Below the pieces are notes generated by a model. It made no database searches. It worked only from the letters and a program-made list of their open reading frames with translations, and was not told the origin of the DNA. Position numbers and translations under genes: made by a program. Shown here in pieces: positions 63,026-64,000 of a stretch of 64,000 bases of DNA (position 1 is its first letter; each line of letters starts with the position of its first letter). Source of the DNA: Paraburkholderia unamae (GTDB lineage: Bacteria > Pseudomonadota > Gammaproteobacteria > Burkholderiales > Burkholderiaceae); assembly GCF_003268775.1 (NCBI RefSeq), contig NZ_QLSU01000023.1, positions 62,001-126,000 on the forward strand, read 5' to 3'.

Positions 63026-64000
63026 CTAAGGCGTCGGTGCGTCTTCGCGAATCAGTTCGCGGCGCTTGAGTTCGGCCCAGAAGGCCGATGGAATCTCCGT
63101 GCGGAACGTTTCGATGTTCTCGTCGAGTTGAGCGACGGAGCGCGCGCCCGGGATATTGGTGGGAATCGCCGGGTGGCCGAGCACGAACTGGAGCGCGGCG
63201 GCCTTCAGCGGCACGGAGAATTCGCGGCAAACGTGCTCGATCTGGCGTACTCGTTCGAGCACGGGCTCCGGCGCCGGTGCGTAGTTGTACTTGGCACCGG
63301 GCACCGCACCTGTCGCGAGAATGCCGCTGTTGTAGCCGCCGCCCAGCACGACCGATGCGTTGCGCGCCACGCAAAGGGGCAGGAAGCTTTCGAGCGCGTC
63401 CTGCTCCAGCAGCGTGTAGCGGCCCGCGAGCAGCACGCAATCGAAGTCGTTGCGCACCAGCGCCTCCTGCGCCACCTGCCACTCGTTCACGCCCACGCCA
63501 ATCGCCTTCACCACGCCTTCGTCGCGCAGCTTGAGCAGCGCCTTGGCCGCGCCGGTCATCGCCTGCTCGAACATGGCGGGCTGCTGCGGCCCGTGCGTGT
63601 AGTTGTCGATGTCGTGAATGAACGCGATGTCGATATGCTCCAGCGCCATGCGTTGCAGGCTGTCCTCGATCGAGCGCATCGCGCCGTCGTAGCTGTAGTC
63701 GAAGCGCATCTCGAACGGCAGGCCGTCAACCCAAGGCGTGAAGTCGATCTCCGCGCGAGGACGCGAGCGCAGCAAACGGCCGACCTTGGTCGACAGCACG
63801 AACTCGTTGCGCGGATACCAGCGCAGCCCCTGGCCGCAGCGCGCTTCGCTCAGTCCGTGCCCGTACATGGGCGCGGTGTCGAAGTAGCGCACGCCCGCGT
63901 CCCACGCGGCCTTGATGAGCCCGGCCGAATCCTCCTCGCTGATCGGCCTGAAGATGTTGCCGATCGGCGCCGCGCCGAAGCCCATGACCGTGGTTTCCAG
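63026..64000 (-). CDS. Aldo-keto reductase, D-threo-aldose/L-fucose dehydrogenase-like (N-terminus beyond the window)
   Basis: The frame is open to the right edge and reads LETTVMGFGAAPIGNIFRPI there, a typical AKR start after a few missing residues, so the true start lies beyond 64000; the internal ATG at 63985 is probably not the start. The AKR catalytic tetrad is visible: Asp in VRYFDTAPMYG, Tyr in PMYGHG, Lys in FVLSTKVGRLL and His in AFIHDIDNYTHG. These enzymes oxidise L-fucose, D-arabinose or pyridoxal-type aldehydes to lactones. It is the first visible gene of the operon containing the sugar importer and would provide its first catabolic step. Confidence 0.88.
   Translation of the reverse strand: METTVMGFGAAPIGNIFRPISEEDSAGLIKAAWDAGVRYFDTAPMYGHGLSEARCGQGLRWYPRNEFVLSTKVGRLLRSRPRAEIDFTPWVDGLPFEMRFDYSYDGAMRSIEDSLQRMALEHIDIAFIHDIDNYTHGPQQPAMFEQAMTGAAKALLKLRDEGVVKAIGVGVNEWQVAQEALVRNDFDCVLLAGRYTLLEQDALESFLPLCVARNASVVLGGGYNSGILATGAVPGAKYNYAPAPEPVLERVRQIEHVCREFSVPLKAAALQFVLGHPAIPTNIPGARSVAQLDENIETFRTEIPSAFWAELKRRELIREDAPTP

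Overview
The window looks like a stretch of a Burkholderiaceae replicon (Burkholderia, Paraburkholderia or Caballeronia type). It has high GC, a small DUF4148 exported protein, a glycine-zipper lipoprotein, and very dense transporter, regulator and oxidoreductase content with no ribosomal, tRNA or core housekeeping genes. That content is more typical of a secondary chromosome or megaplasmid; this placement is inference.

Layout. 0-6.6 kb: a LuxR-type regulator, a glycine-zipper lipoprotein, a MASE1 histidine kinase overlapping its NarL/FixJ-type response regulator, a CBS-BON protein and a DUF4148 protein with a clear terminator. 6.7-9.0 kb: a lipocalin-like protein and an SDR dehydrogenase divergent from a LysR regulator. 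9.1-13.3 kb: a translationally coupled NitT/TauT-type ABC importer with a TRZ/ATZ-type amidohydrolase. 13.6-17.3 kb: a membrane diguanylate cyclase and a secreted beta-propeller protein. 17.4-28.0 kb: a probable organosulfur-scavenging locus, with an SfnB/DszC-like flavin enzyme divergent from TauD-like dioxygenase, NtaA/DszA-like monooxygenase, a second SfnB-like enzyme and a complete Dpp/Opp-type importer, nearly all linked by stop/start overlaps. 28.1-30.9 kb: an exported metallophosphoesterase with a cupredoxin, then two apparently degraded genes (an aspartoacylase-family gene missing its core and a LacI-type protein missing its DNA-binding domain).

31.1-40.1 kb: a minus-strand run PhaZ-like depolymerase, MFS carrier, GltD-like iron-sulfur flavoprotein, NifJ (pyruvate:ferredoxin/flavodoxin oxidoreductase) and a dihydroorotate-dehydrogenase-like protein. 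A perfect FNR/Anr-type box (TTGAT-N4-ATCAA) lies upstream of it. I read this as a low-oxygen module joining storage-polymer turnover to ferredoxin/flavodoxin and NAD(P)H redox chemistry. It is the most coherent candidate for a little-described system here.

40.5-55.1 kb: a polar-amino-acid importer with a class II aldolase; a convergent ArgE / DUF1028 / RidA / flavin-monooxygenase operon; a LysR regulator; a Rieske oxygenase; and a spermidine/putrescine-type importer. A similar A/T-rich motif sits before the importer operon, the LysR gene and the Rieske gene, suggesting one regulon for uptake and oxidation of a nitrogenous compound. 55.1-64 kb: a minus-strand sugar/polyol operon with aldo-keto reductase (cut by the window edge), zinc alcohol dehydrogenase, RbsABC-type importer, VOC protein, a zinc-ligand-less MDR protein and a GMC oxidoreductase.

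All calls come from reading sequence and translations; no database search was run.
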